Shown: in pieces, positions 31,021 through 39,842 of the stretch
How the letters are laid out: every line of letters begins with the position of its first letter
Numbering within the stretch: the first letter of the stretch is position 1
NCBI GenBank assembly: GCA_964398785.1
Contig: CAYNNQ010000002.1
Location: 1 to 64,000 of the forward strand
Direction: 5' to 3'
Source: CAYNNQ01 sp964398785
Lineage (GTDB): Bacteria > Desulfobacterota > Desulfovibrionia > Desulfovibrionales > Desulfonatronovibrionaceae
DNA: 64,000 bases
Program-made: the position numbers and the translations under genes
The notes under the pieces: generated by a model
The model's database searches: none
The model's input: the letters and a program-made list of their open reading frames with translations, nothing else
What the model was told of the DNA's origin: nothing

Positions 31021-31047
31021 CTATCGGCGCAATTTAGGAAAACTTTA
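31021..31047 (-). promoter_or_regulatory. Sigma-28 (FliA) promoter of flaG
   Basis: On the minus strand, TAAAGTTT (31040-31047), an 11-base spacer, then GCCGATAG (31021-31028). This matches the consensus TAAAGTTT-N11-GCCGATAA at 15 of 16 positions. Confidence 0.85.
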
Positions 31048-31086
31048 TCCCCAAGGCAAAAGGCATAGGGGATACACAGGCTAAAA

Positions 31087-31797
31087 CTATTCCTCTTTTT
31101 TCCCTAGATGTTCAAGGGCGTAGAAAGCGGCTTCCTGTTCACCTTTTTTCATATTGCCGGACTCGGTCTCAAATATATTTCCGTCAGGTAGTGTTACCCT
31201 GACTCTGTATATTTTGGAATGTTCCGGCCCGAAACTGTCGACCAGGGAATAGACCGGCCTTTCCTTGAACAATTTTTGAGTCATTTCCTGTAGCCTGCTT
31301 TTATAATCTTTTTGCGGGGCTAGGCTGGTGATGTCCTTTGGCCATTTTTTCTGGAAAAGGCGGAGTATGCATTCATCTGCTTTTTCATATCCGCTGTCCA
31401 GGAATATGGCGGAAAGTACCGCTTCTACAAGATCACTCAAAACGGAATTCCGTTGTCCACCGCCCTGAGTCATCTCTCCCTTCCCCAGGAAGAGACAGTC
31501 CCCCAGTCCGGTCTCCCTGGCCAAGGAGGCCAGGGATGCCTCGTTTACCAGTCGCGAGCGTAGACTGGTCATGTCACCTTCCGTGGCAGTGGGGTAGCGT
31601 CGGTAAATCTCCCGGGAAACGGACAGCTCCAAAACGGCGTCACCCAGAAACTCCAACCGTTCATTGCTTTCCACTCCCTGTTCGTTGGCAAATGAACTGT
31701 GGGTTAGAGCCTTGCTCAATAGTCGCCTGTCCTTGAACGTGTATGCAAGTTTTCTTTCCGCTTCGTTGATTTTTTTTTCCAGTTTGTTATCTTCCAT
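31087..31797 (-). CDS. rnc: Ribonuclease III
   Basis: The 236-residue double-strand-specific RNase has ALTHSSFANEQGVESNERLE followed by FLGDAVLELSV (signature ERLEFLGDAVL with catalytic Glu and Asp). VLSDLVEAVLSAIFLDSGYE supplies the second Asp/Glu pair. The C-terminal double-stranded RNA-binding domain is YKSRLQEMTQKLF to the final KKGEQEAAFYALEHL. The length is normal. It matures rRNA and regulates mRNAs. The next genes on its strand are distant, so it appears to be transcribed alone, with an R1 repeat just upstream of its start. Confidence 0.96.
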   Translation of the reverse strand: MEDNKLEKKINEAERKLAYTFKDRRLLSKALTHSSFANEQGVESNERLEFLGDAVLELSVSREIYRRYPTATEGDMTSLRSRLVNEASLASLARETGLGDCLFLGKGEMTQGGGQRNSVLSDLVEAVLSAIFLDSGYEKADECILRLFQKKWPKDITSLAPQKDYKSRLQEMTQKLFKERPVYSLVDSFGPEHSKIYRVRVTLPDGNIFETESGNMKKGEQEAAFYALEHLGKKEE

Positions 31798-31830
31798 TTT
31801 AAGTACTCAGGTGATTTTCTTTTTTTGTAT

Positions 31831-31947
31831 GATGCGCCTGCAAAAGATTTATCCTTGCAGGCCATGTTAAGTTTTAAGTGAAATCAAAGGGGTGCAGAAT
31901 TTAATCTGTACATTTAACTCCAGTCTTCGATTTTTTGCAGTTGCCTC
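31831..31947 (+). repeat. R1 dispersed repeat, copy 6 (short form)
   Basis: GATGCGCCTGCAAAAGATTT to TTTTTTGCAGTTGCCTC. It lacks one TTAAGTTGAAAG unit and so is about 117 bases. It lies between rnc and the BioD/DRTGG gene. Confidence 0.88.
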
Positions 31948-32320
31948 TTTTGCAGTTGAGTCTGTGGTAAAAAAATAGGCAAAAATCTCTTCTGGGAATA
32001 ACCTTACCCGATAATAAATATCTGTTTTTCGCATGGCAACAACTAAGGAATCAAAAAAATTAGAGGGTTAAACCCCGACCAGTATGATCCGCCAAGCGTG
32101 TCTTTAGCAAATGGAGCAATAGGTCATATCCAACTGTTTGACAAGCTTGACTAAGAACGAGGAATAAAGGCATAAATATATATCTTTATGTTCTTCTCTC
32201 CAGGTCCTTAGAGTCTTGTATGTCTTTCGGACCAAAGCGGTGGATCCCTACGGGGTAGGTGGTGGTTTTTTTCCTTTGTTTTTTCGGGTTGCGGCATTTC
32301 CAGCGAGAAAACCGTTTATA
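31948..32320. other. Gene-free stretch between two R1 copies
   Basis: No convincing gene. A 33-codon open piece (about 32054-32155, containing NPDQYDPPSVSLANG and IGHIQLFDKLD) looks coding-like but has no start, and may be a relic of a lost gene or insertion sequence. Confidence 0.3.
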
Positions 32321-32438
32321 GGTGCGCCTGCAAAAAATATGGTTTTTTGTAGGCAGTGTTAAATTTTAAGTAAAATCAGAGTGTTTTGGGACTTAATCTG
32401 TATGTCCAACTCTTACCCTCGAGTTTTTGCATCTGCGT
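32321..32438 (+). repeat. R1 dispersed repeat, copy 7 (short, diverged)
   Basis: GGTGCGCCTGCAAAAAATAT to GAGTTTTTGCATCTGCG. The right end is more diverged than in the other copies. It is upstream of the BioD/DRTGG gene. Confidence 0.8.
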
Positions 32439-32575
32439 ATTTATTGCCCAAAGTGGTCCTTTTATGGGAAATTTTACCCCTTTCGCCAATAAATGACGCC
32501 GTTTAGCAATATTTTATATTAAATGAGCCCAATAGTAATGTGGCATAATATTCCAAACAGGAGGAGGAAATCAGA

Positions 32576-33640
32576 ATGGTTGGCATTTATATCGGCTCCA
32601 CTTCCGGCTATTCCGGCAAAAACATGATTGCAATGTCCCTTGGGCTGAAATTGCAAAAAGAAGGTTATAATGTGGGGTACATGAAACCTGTCGGCGCCAT
32701 GCCCAAGGAGCAGGACGGAAAGTTCGGCGATGAAGATGCCTTTTTTGTTCAAGAGGTACTCGGTCTAAACGAGGATCCGGAAAAAGTAACTCCGGTTGTC
32801 GTGGACCAGGATTTTAAAATGCGCGCTTTTAGTGGGCAATGCAACAATGTGATGCAGAAGATTAAGCAGTCTTATGAGGAATTGTCCAAAGACAAGGACG
32901 TTATGATAGTAGCGGGATCGGGCAGTATGTATTCCGGACGCTACTGCGACATGGACGGCGTACAATTGGTCAAAGAGCTAGGTCTGAAGGCTTTGGTCAT
33001 TGATCGATATTCCAAAGAACTGGATTATGATTACCTGGTGGTCCTAAAGGATGCGTTGGGCGAGGACATGATCGGAGCAGTCCTGAATGACATACCCACG
33101 CATTATCAGGAAGAGTTGGATACTATGCTCGTGCCCTTTCTGGAGCGCAAAGGAGTCGATGTATTCGGAGTTATCCCCAGAGATCCGCTGATGGGCTCGA
33201 TTAAAGTTTCGGACTTGTCCAAGAGACTTGGGGGACGGATAATAGCAGCCTCTTCCAAAGGAGACCGCGTGGTGGAGAATTTCCTTATTGGCACCATGCA
33301 GGTGGAAAATTTCATGACTCATTTCAAGAAGACCAAAAATATGGCCGTGATTGTGGGAGGCGATCGTTCGGACGTGCAATTGGTAGCTTTGGAAGGCCAA
33401 TGCCAGTGCCTGATACTCACGGGCAACCTTTATCCGAACGACATAATCATGACCAGGGCGGAGGTCTTGGAAGTCCCCATTGTTGTGGTTCGCGAGGATA
33501 CATACACTGTAGCCCAAAAAATGGATGCCATACTTTCCAGACACAAGCTTCGGGACGTGATAAAGATCCAGCACGGTTCTCAATTGGTGAATTCGGAGAT
33601 AGATATCCAGCAGGTTAGATCTGCTGTGGGACTGGAGTAA
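32576..33640 (+). CDS. BioD-like P-loop / DRTGG domain protein
   Basis: 354 residues. The first 200 or so form a dethiobiotin-synthetase/cobyrinate-synthase-like P-loop domain (IYIGSTSGYSGKNMIAMSLG, GYNVGYMKPVGAMP, VIVAGSGSMYSG). The C-terminal part is a DRTGG domain (MAVIVGGDRSDVQLVALEG, CLILTGNLYPNDIIMTRAEV). The same pair makes up the N-terminal half of long phosphotransacetylases (Pta), but here no Pta catalytic domain follows. Stand-alone versions are thought to be regulatory or sensor proteins. AGGAGGAGG precedes the ATG. It is transcribed alone. Confidence 0.8.
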   Translation: MVGIYIGSTSGYSGKNMIAMSLGLKLQKEGYNVGYMKPVGAMPKEQDGKFGDEDAFFVQEVLGLNEDPEKVTPVVVDQDFKMRAFSGQCNNVMQKIKQSYEELSKDKDVMIVAGSGSMYSGRYCDMDGVQLVKELGLKALVIDRYSKELDYDYLVVLKDALGEDMIGAVLNDIPTHYQEELDTMLVPFLERKGVDVFGVIPRDPLMGSIKVSDLSKRLGGRIIAASSKGDRVVENFLIGTMQVENFMTHFKKTKNMAVIVGGDRSDVQLVALEGQCQCLILTGNLYPNDIIMTRAEVLEVPIVVVREDTYTVAQKMDAILSRHKLRDVIKIQHGSQLVNSEIDIQQVRSAVGLE

Positions 33641-33830
33641 GGCGGAGGATCAAAATCAGCAAATGGGTCGTGACTGCTTCCGGTAGGGAAAGAACCTGGC
33701 ATCTATTCCGGCACTCAGGTCGCTTGAGTGCCGGAAAGGTTGTCCAGGCCGACACGCGAATGTCCATGTCCGGAAATAAATTCTTCCCCACGATGACTCC
33801 AAACAGGATCAAGGGCTGATTTTATGGGCT

Positions 33831-33863
33831 AGGGGCGTTATCTATTAAGGATGCGCCCCTTTT
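33831..33863 (+). terminator. Probable terminator downstream of the BioD/DRTGG gene
   Basis: AGGGGCGTT...ATGCGCCCC followed by TTTTAAC, about 190 bases past the stop. A second hairpin without a T run, TCCGGCACTCA / TGAGTGCCGGA, lies at 33708-33735. Confidence 0.5.
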
Positions 33864-33886
33864 AACGTTGGTTAATGAGACTCCAA

Positions 33887-33919
33887 TCCGGAAATCTTTG
33901 AATTTCCGCATAACAACTA
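33887..33919 (+). repeat. R2 repeat, right-end fragment
   Basis: TCCGGAAATCTTTGAATTTC followed by CGCATAACAACTA matches the last 33 bases of the R2 elements at 34991, 51211 and 55143. The rest is absent. The remaining 354-base gap before rnhA holds only the hairpins noted and this piece. Confidence 0.65.
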
Positions 33920-33994
33920 ATGAGTGAAAATCTGGACTTTGAAGAAGAAGCCTTTATTCTCGATCTTTAAAGCCCAGGCGGTTTTGGGCCGGAG

Positions 33995-34468
33995 TCAGGA
34001 AGCATAGGCAGGATCTGGAGGAAGATCGGATTTGGAGGCCTCCTCCTTGGCCAGGGCATCGCACTTTTCATTCCTCTCATCTCCGGCGTGACCTTTTACC
34101 CACTCAAAGCGGATATCGTGTTTTTCCATTTCCCTTTTCAAGCCAATCCAGAGATCCTGGTTTTTTACCGGTTTTTTGGAAGCTGTCCTCCATCCGTTTT
34201 TTTCCCAATTCTTTAGCCATCCCTTGTTTATGGCATTGGCCACATATTGGGAATCAGTGCGGATATCCACCTGAGACGGAGTGTCCAGGGCTCTTAAGCC
34301 GGCGATAACTGCCATGATTTCCATGCGGTTGTTGGTGGTAACGCTAAAGCCTCCCACAATAGGCTTTTGTTTTTCCCCGTTTTCCAACAGAGCCGCATAT
34401 CCGCCGGGACCAGGATTACCCAGGCTACTCCCGTCTGTGGTAAGTACTACACGTGGTTTTATTTTCAT
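33995..34468 (-). CDS. rnhA: Ribonuclease HI
   Basis: 157 residues. VLTTDGSSLGNPGPGGYAAL carries the first catalytic Asp, TTNNRMEIMAVIAGLRAL the Glu, and VDIRTDSQYVANAINKGW the second Asp. The basic handle is WLKNWEKNGWRTASKKPVKN. FEWVKGHAGDERNEKCDALA carries the His and last Asp. The enzyme removes RNA from RNA:DNA hybrids. Its ATG overlaps the stop of the upstream membrane protein gene by 4 bases. Confidence 0.97.
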   Translation of the reverse strand: MKIKPRVVLTTDGSSLGNPGPGGYAALLENGEKQKPIVGGFSVTTNNRMEIMAVIAGLRALDTPSQVDIRTDSQYVANAINKGWLKNWEKNGWRTASKKPVKNQDLWIGLKREMEKHDIRFEWVKGHAGDERNEKCDALAKEEASKSDLPPDPAYAS

Positions 34469-34950
34469 TTTCCTACCTTAGATAGTTTTTTACCTATTTT
34501 TGTAAGGGCGTCACCAAGCCCTTGGGGCCAATTATCCGGCCAGTATTCACGGAAATGTTCGTTTTGTAAGTGGTGGACAAATTCCTTGCCTACCGCTTTT
34601 TGGGTTAAGGGAGGGAAAACGATGTTTGCTTCTTGGCGGGGCGGGGACAAGCCTATGAATATGGTTTTACCGTCCAGTTGGGGGACAAGCGGTTTCTCCC
34701 GGGTAATTTTGATGTTCAGGTCTAGTCCGAATTCCCTTTTTATCTGAGCGGCGAAGTCGTAGATCGCCTCTTTTTGCTTTGCACTAAGTGTGTTTGTCTG
34801 GTCCCAGAGGTCTTGCTTGGCCTTTATTTTATTCAAGGATTTTTCGTAATTGTTCCAGAATAAAATCCCGGCTCCGATAAATACTCCGAGTACGGCCAAG
34901 ACGCGAAAAGTGCGCATAGCCGGGGTATCTAATCTTTTATTTGTTGCCAT
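34465..34950 (-). CDS. Membrane-anchored protein, TPM-domain-like
   Basis: 161 residues. A polar start is followed by one transmembrane helix (about 15-33, TFRVLAVLGVFIGAGILFW), a short coiled segment and a soluble domain beginning TLSAKQKEAIYDFAAQIKRE. It contains LDLNIKITRE, KTIFIGLSPPRQEANIVFPP and an end DALTKIGKKLSKVG. The order (short helix, beta strand, K-x-IxIGLSP strand, then VFP) resembles a shortened TPM domain. The assignment is tentative. It is translationally coupled to rnhA. Confidence 0.55.
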   Translation of the reverse strand: MATNKRLDTPAMRTFRVLAVLGVFIGAGILFWNNYEKSLNKIKAKQDLWDQTNTLSAKQKEAIYDFAAQIKREFGLDLNIKITREKPLVPQLDGKTIFIGLSPPRQEANIVFPPLTQKAVGKEFVHHLQNEHFREYWPDNWPQGLGDALTKIGKKLSKVGK

Positions 34951-34990
34951 GAGATGTCCGAAGCAACCAGTTGTTTCTTACCTTATTATA

Positions 34991-35179
34991 CAGTTTCCAA
35001 TTCGGAAATGGCCCTTTTCCATTTTAACGGCGTCAATTTTCGTGACTATTCGATCAGGTATTAAGATACGCTCGCTCCTAAATACTTAATTTCCATTTAA
35101 ACAGAAAAAAATCTTATTTCCGAATTGGAAACGTGATATTTCTAAACCCGGAAATTTTTGGATTTCCGGATAAGAACTA
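34991..35179 (+). repeat. R2 dispersed repeat, copy 1
   Basis: About 189 bases. The left part TTCGGAAATGGCCCTTTTCC is followed by ATTTTAACGGCGTCAATTTT, ACGCTCGCT, TTTCCGAATTGGAAACGTGA and CCCGGAAATTTTTG. The right end is GATTTCCGGATAAGAACTA. The left terminal repeat is diverged in this copy. It lies between the TPM-like gene and the phosphomannomutase gene. Confidence 0.85.
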
Positions 35180-35197
35180 TGATAGTTGTCGGAAAAA

Positions 35198-36565
35198 TTA
35201 TTGGAGAGAATTTATCCATTGTTTCAAAGGTTCCTCTACCAGTGACCGGATTTCCTTCAGTCGTTTTTCCGACTCGGCCTCAAAACGCAGAACCAAAACG
35301 GGCTGGGTGTTTGAAGCGCGAATTAATCCCCAACCATCGGAAAAGGTTATGCGCACTCCGTCCACATCCGTGATATCATAATGTTCACGGAAATAGGCCT
35401 GGGCTTTTTCCACAACCTGGAATTTTATTTCTTCCGGGCACTCCACGCGTATTTCCGGTGTGTTGCTTGTACGCGGCCAGTCGTTTAAATAAGAACTAAG
35501 AGGATATTGCGGCTGTCTGGCCACTATTTCGCATAGCCTCAGAGCAGCGTACAAGGCATCGTCAAAACCGAAATAGCGGTCCGCAAAAAACATGTGTCCG
35601 CTCATTTCCCCGGCCAGCATGGCCCCCACTTCTTTCATCTTGGCCTTTATCAGCGAGTGCCCTGTTTTCCACATTATTGGATGTCCACCATGCTTCTCAA
35701 TATCCTGGAATAACAGATGCGAGCATTTTACTTCACCGATTATTGCCGCTCCGGGATTCTCTGCCAGCATTTGCCGGGAAAAAATAGCCAACAGTTTGTC
35801 GCCAAATATTAAGTTCCCGTTTTCATCAACTATTCCCAGGCGATCGCCGTCTCCATCCAGGCCTATCCCAAAGTGGGCGTTTTCTTTGACCACTGTATTT
35901 TTGAGATCCGATATATATTCGGATACAGTCGGGTCCGGGTGATGATTGGGGAAATCTCCGTCTGGTTCGCAATATAAGGGAATTACTTCTGCCCCGGCTT
36001 GTCCCAGAAGCTTTGCGCATACTTCGCCAGCGCTCCCGTTTCCTCCGTCTACAACCACTTTTATTTTGTTTTCCAGTTTGTGCCGGGAGAGGATATATTC
36101 CAGATATTCGGAGGCAATATCCACATGGGAAGCCATTGCTGTACTGGCCGGGAAATTTTGTTCCCGCATAGTGGAGTATATCTTTTTTATTTCATCAGTG
36201 TGGATTGTGTTTTCTCCGGCCCATACCTTGAATCCGTTGAATTCAGGGGGATTATGGCTGGCGGTGATCATGACTCCTGCCTCGAATTCGAGATACTTTA
36301 TGGCAAAATAGAAAAGAGGAGTAGCCACCATATCCAAATAGGTTACATCCACTCCTGTAGACATAAGCCCCTTGATCATGCGCGTTTGATATTCCGGAGA
36401 GCTGTGACGGCAGTCTCTGCCCACCACCGCCCGGGTATAACCCCGGGCCAGGAAGTAAGTTCCACAGGCCTTGCCCAGGGTTTCCACCCATTCCGCGTCG
36501 AAATCTTCGTCAACTACGCCGCGTATGTCATAAGCCCGAAAAACGTCTTTTTTTATTTCCTTCAT
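35198..36565 (-). CDS. Phosphomannomutase/phosphoglucomutase
   Basis: 455 residues of the alpha-D-phosphohexomutase family (AlgC type). FRAYDIRGVVDEDFDAEWVE is the N-terminal signature. VMITASHNPPEFNGFKVW carries the phosphorylated active-site Ser. FGIGLDGDGDRLGIVDENG is the metal loop. GEMSGHMFFADRYFGFDDAL binds sugar, and GWGLIRASNTQPVLVLRFEA is the phosphate-binding loop of domain 4. It supplies mannose-1-P or glucose-1-P for nucleotide sugars, and so could feed the EPS locus, which has no sugar-nucleotide genes of its own here. Confidence 0.93.
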   Translation of the reverse strand: MKEIKKDVFRAYDIRGVVDEDFDAEWVETLGKACGTYFLARGYTRAVVGRDCRHSSPEYQTRMIKGLMSTGVDVTYLDMVATPLFYFAIKYLEFEAGVMITASHNPPEFNGFKVWAGENTIHTDEIKKIYSTMREQNFPASTAMASHVDIASEYLEYILSRHKLENKIKVVVDGGNGSAGEVCAKLLGQAGAEVIPLYCEPDGDFPNHHPDPTVSEYISDLKNTVVKENAHFGIGLDGDGDRLGIVDENGNLIFGDKLLAIFSRQMLAENPGAAIIGEVKCSHLLFQDIEKHGGHPIMWKTGHSLIKAKMKEVGAMLAGEMSGHMFFADRYFGFDDALYAALRLCEIVARQPQYPLSSYLNDWPRTSNTPEIRVECPEEIKFQVVEKAQAYFREHYDITDVDGVRITFSDGWGLIRASNTQPVLVLRFEAESEKRLKEIRSLVEEPLKQWINSLQ

Positions 36566-36701
36566 ATTCTGTTTACCTCGCGCAAAAAGTTACAAGGGCC
36601 CGTTTGTGTTCGGATGAATACTAAGACAAATATGCATTCTAAAACATACTTTTAATTATATTAACTTGTTCATGGTCACTTGTAAAATCCTTTTAAACTC
36701 C

Positions 36702-36730
36702 TTGACCTTGTCATGTATGTCTAGTAATTT
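36702..36730 (+). promoter_or_regulatory. Putative promoter of hflKC
   Basis: TTGACC (36702-36707), a 17-base spacer, then TAATTT (36725-36730), about 92 bases before the hflK ATG. Confidence 0.4.
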
Positions 36731-36822
36731 ATTTACTCTTTGGGAGGAGTCCTTATGGGACATGATTTTAGCTGAGGGATCTTTTCTCTCATGTACACAA
36801 TAAAGTTAAGGTTTTTTTGTTT

Positions 36823-37911
36823 ATGAATTGGGATTGGGAAAAACTTCAGGAAAGAAAGAAAAGGCAAGGGTCTTCCGGGGGGGGTGGCCCTCAGGGCCCC
36901 GACTTTAACGAACTGGGGGAAAAGCTTAAGCAACTCAAACAGTTTAAAATGCCTGGTGGGGGGAAACTGATTATTGGCTTGGTTATCCTTTTATGGCTTT
37001 TGAGCGGGATTTATATAGTGGATCCGGCCGAGGTGGGTGTTGTCCAGAGATTTGGAGCTTTCAACCGTATGACTGAATCCGGGCCGCATTATCATCTTCC
37101 ATATCCGGTTGAGTCGGTGCAGACTCCGAAAGTTACACAAATCCGCAGAGTAGAAATTGGTTTTAGAAGCACTACCGAAAAGAATTCTTATGTGGAGAGC
37201 AGGTTTGTACCGGAAGAGGCTTTGATGCTTACCGGGGATGAAAATATTGTGGATGTGCAATTTATTGTCCAATACAAGATTAAAAATGCCAAAAATTTCC
37301 TGTTCCACATAGCCCAGTCACGAAAAACGGTTCACGATGCCGCAGAGGCGGCTATGCGCGAGATCATCGGTTTCAATAATATTGATTCTGCTTTGACCAC
37401 GGGGAAGACTGAGATCCAGAATGATACCAAGGAGCTGTTGCAGAAGGTTTTGGATAGGTATGGAGCAGGAATCCATGTGTCCGCTGTCCAGCTGCAGGAT
37501 GTGCATCCCCCGAAGCAGGTAGTGGACGCGTTTAAGGATGTAGCAAGCGCTAAGGAGGACAAGATCCGTTTTATAAACGAGGCCGAGGCGTACAGGAATG
37601 ACATAATCCCTAAAACACGAGGGAAAGTCGCCTCAATCCTTAATGAAGCCAAGGCCTACAAGAAGACAGAGGTCCGGGAGGCCCAGGGACAAAGCAAGAA
37701 GTTTCTCAACGTATGGGAAGCTTACAAAGAGGCTCCCAAAGTTACCAGGAAAAGGATATATTTGGAAACAATGGAGGAAGTCTACTCCAAGCCAGGCGTG
37801 GGTAAGCTTATCCTGAGTGGTAAGGCAATGGAAGGCAGTCTCCCTTATCTTCCTTTGCCCAGCATGGGGCAGGGCAGGAAATCAGGTTTGCAGAGCAGGG
37901 GAGGTAAGTAA
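36823..37911 (+). CDS. hflK: HflK, FtsH protease modulator (SPFH family)
   Basis: 362 residues. A Gly/Pro-rich cytoplasmic start (RQGSSGGGGPQGPDFNELGE) and one transmembrane helix (LIIGLVILLWLLSGIYIVDP) come first. The band-7/SPFH domain follows (AEVGVVQRFGAFNRMTESGP, ENIVDVQFIVQYKIKNAKNF, AAMREIIGFNNIDSALTTGK). Then come a long coiled region and a Gly/Ser tail. With HflC it forms a large periplasmic-side cage around FtsH. ATG 36823 is used; the TTG two codons earlier is not needed. The stop is one base from the hflC start. Confidence 0.93.
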   Translation: MNWDWEKLQERKKRQGSSGGGGPQGPDFNELGEKLKQLKQFKMPGGGKLIIGLVILLWLLSGIYIVDPAEVGVVQRFGAFNRMTESGPHYHLPYPVESVQTPKVTQIRRVEIGFRSTTEKNSYVESRFVPEEALMLTGDENIVDVQFIVQYKIKNAKNFLFHIAQSRKTVHDAAEAAMREIIGFNNIDSALTTGKTEIQNDTKELLQKVLDRYGAGIHVSAVQLQDVHPPKQVVDAFKDVASAKEDKIRFINEAEAYRNDIIPKTRGKVASILNEAKAYKKTEVREAQGQSKKFLNVWEAYKEAPKVTRKRIYLETMEEVYSKPGVGKLILSGKAMEGSLPYLPLPSMGQGRKSGLQSRGGK

Positions 37912-37912
37912 A

Positions 37913-38773
37913 ATGAACAAAAAAATAATTATTCTTGTAATTATAATAGCCGTAGGTGTCTTGGCCCTGTCGCAGGTAATGTTTACAGTTGATCAGACCC
38001 AAAGGGCCCTCGTTTTGCAGATGGGCAAGCCCGTGCGGAGCAATGTAATGCCTGGTCTGCATGTTAAGCTGCCTTTTGTGCAAAATGTAGTTACATATGA
38101 TCACCGTGTACTGGAATATGACGCTCCTCCAGCCGAGATACTTACTGAAGATAAAAAGAATCTGGTTGTAGACAATTATTCTCGTTGGCGGATAGACGAG
38201 CCTTTGAAATTTTTCCGGACTGTTCGGACAATCACCGGCGGACGTTCCCGCCTGGATGATATTATTTATTCCGAGATACGTGTCGCTCTGGGGAATTATA
38301 GTCTAAATGAGATAGTTTCTACCAAGCGTACTGAGATAATGGACAAGGTTATAAAAAAGAGTCGGAAAGCTTTGAAAGAGTATGGGATACATGTTTTGGA
38401 TGTACGGATAAAACGGACGGATTTACCCGAAGAAAACATGAAAGCCATTTTTGCCCGTATGCGTGCTGAACGTGACAGGCAGGCCAAGCGATATCGTTCT
38501 GAAGGAAAGGAAGAGGGAGTGAAAATAAAGAGTAAAACAGATCGTAAACGGGCGGTAATGCTAGCCGAGGCAAGTGAGGAAGCCGACGTACTGAGAGGTG
38601 AAGGTGATGCCAAGGCAATCGGGATTTATGCCCAGGCTCTACAAAAAGACCCGGAATTCTATCAATTCTGGCGTTCAATGCGCGCCTATGAAAAAGGCGT
38701 GAATAATCAAACAGACTTTGTTTTTACTCCCAAGGAAGAATTCTGGCGATATCTGGATTCCAGCATACAATAG
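37913..38773 (+). CDS. hflC: HflC, FtsH protease modulator (SPFH family)
   Basis: 286 residues. The N-terminal membrane anchor (KKIIILVIIIAVGVLALSQV) is followed by the SPFH domain: VDQTQRALVLQMGKPVRSNV, PGLHVKLPFVQNVVTYDHRV, VALGNYSLNEIVSTKRTEIM and VLDVRIKRTDLPEENMKAIF. The coiled part has SEGKEEGVKIKSKTDRKRAV. It partners HflK. The ATG lies 1 base after the hflK stop, preceded by GGGGAGG inside hflK. An upstream in-frame extension inside hflK is not a real start. Confidence 0.94.
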   Translation: MNKKIIILVIIIAVGVLALSQVMFTVDQTQRALVLQMGKPVRSNVMPGLHVKLPFVQNVVTYDHRVLEYDAPPAEILTEDKKNLVVDNYSRWRIDEPLKFFRTVRTITGGRSRLDDIIYSEIRVALGNYSLNEIVSTKRTEIMDKVIKKSRKALKEYGIHVLDVRIKRTDLPEENMKAIFARMRAERDRQAKRYRSEGKEEGVKIKSKTDRKRAVMLAEASEEADVLRGEGDAKAIGIYAQALQKDPEFYQFWRSMRAYEKGVNNQTDFVFTPKEEFWRYLDSSIQ

Positions 38774-38803
38774 CGCAGACGGGTGTAATATTACCCTGTT
38801 ACA

Positions 38804-38935
38804 GAGGCATCTGCAAAAAGTCTAAATCCGGAATTAAGTGTATAAGTTAAATTGTGCAACTGTCTGATTTTATTTAAAACTTAACACTTAACAACTTAAA
38901 ACTGCCTGCAAAAAACACTTTTTTGCAGGCACATC
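38804..38935 (-). repeat. R1 dispersed repeat, copy 8
   Basis: Reverse orientation: GAGGCATCTGCAAAAAG to TTTTTTGCAGGCACATC, downstream of hflC, between convergent genes. Confidence 0.9.
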
Positions 38936-39103
38936 TGTTACAATTTGTGGATTTTTGTTGCCTGATCCTTTTGGATGGCTTTTAATGATGGGCCCAGCAC
39001 GCAAAATATGATTTTGAGCGCTGCAAAGGATCAGGCGATGAAAACACAAAAATCCCCTCCGTATCCGCATGACTAAGCAAAAGTTTTCTTGTCTTTCGCT
39101 TGC

Positions 39104-39826
39104 TTAACTTCTCTTGATACTCTCCAAGGCTTCCTCTAGGCTTTCATGCAAAACAATATCCTTGAGCAGGCCCAGTTGCTGGAATATTTCCCGAAAGTTT
39201 TCCGAAAGCCCGGTTGCGTGGATGGGACCCAGCTTTTTATGCAATTCGTTTAGTAGGTGGGACATAGCATCCAGCCCAGCACCATTTATGGAGATGTGCT
39301 CACTGAAAGATAAAACAACATGGGTCGGGCGCAATTCTTGCAGCTTCTCGTTGGTCTTTTTTATGAAGGGGTCGGAAACCGATGTGATACTTCCCTGGAA
39401 ATTCAGGATTGCAATATCCCCTTCCATTTTTATATTTATATTTTCCTGTTCGGAATAATTTATTTCCAGTTTGGACTTTGCTCTTTCCAGGGCTTGATTT
39501 AAATCGCTGTGTTTTATTGGTTTACTTACAAAATCGGCTGCATCCAGGTTAAGGGCCTTTAAGGCCAGGTCCATATCCCCATGTCCGGTTATAACTATGA
39601 TTTCGGTATCCGGAGCCAATTCTTTTATTCTTTGCAAGACCTCAATGCCATCCATGGTGGGCATTTTAATATCGGTTAAAACCAGATTTGGGCGTTCTTT
39701 TTTAAAGATCTCCAACCCCTCTTCCCCGCTTTCGGCCCCGAGCATTTCATATCCGAAATTCTCCAAAAAGAGCGAAAACATCCTCAGGGTGGTCTTTTCA
39801 TCATCAATAACCAGTATTTTTTCCAT
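39104..39826 (-). CDS. Response regulator with C-terminal STAS domain (REC-STAS)
   Basis: 240 residues. The receiver domain (1-120) has ILVIDDEKTTLRMF, phospho-acceptor Asp52 in LVLTDIKMPT, the Thr in IIVITGHGD and Lys in FVSKPIKH. After a linker the C-terminal 100 residues read IAILNFQGSITSVSDPFIKK, THVVLSFSEHISINGAGLDA and FREIFQQLGLLKDIVLHESL, a STAS (anti-anti-sigma) fold. The usual phosphorylated Ser of the D-S-S-G-L motif is replaced (I-N-G-A-G-L), so control would pass from REC phosphorylation rather than Ser phosphorylation. CAGGAGTG precedes the ATG. It follows the kinase gene by 16 bases. Confidence 0.85.
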   Translation of the reverse strand: MEKILVIDDEKTTLRMFSLFLENFGYEMLGAESGEEGLEIFKKERPNLVLTDIKMPTMDGIEVLQRIKELAPDTEIIVITGHGDMDLALKALNLDAADFVSKPIKHSDLNQALERAKSKLEINYSEQENINIKMEGDIAILNFQGSITSVSDPFIKKTNEKLQELRPTHVVLSFSEHISINGAGLDAMSHLLNELHKKLGPIHATGLSENFREIFQQLGLLKDIVLHESLEEALESIKRS

Positions 39827-39842
39827 ATCTTACACTCCTGAG

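Noticed and set aside
32030..32155. Possible insertion-sequence remnant between R1 copies 6 and 7
   Set aside because: The short peptide looks coding-like but matches no family I can name and lacks ends or a start. Kept only as a note.
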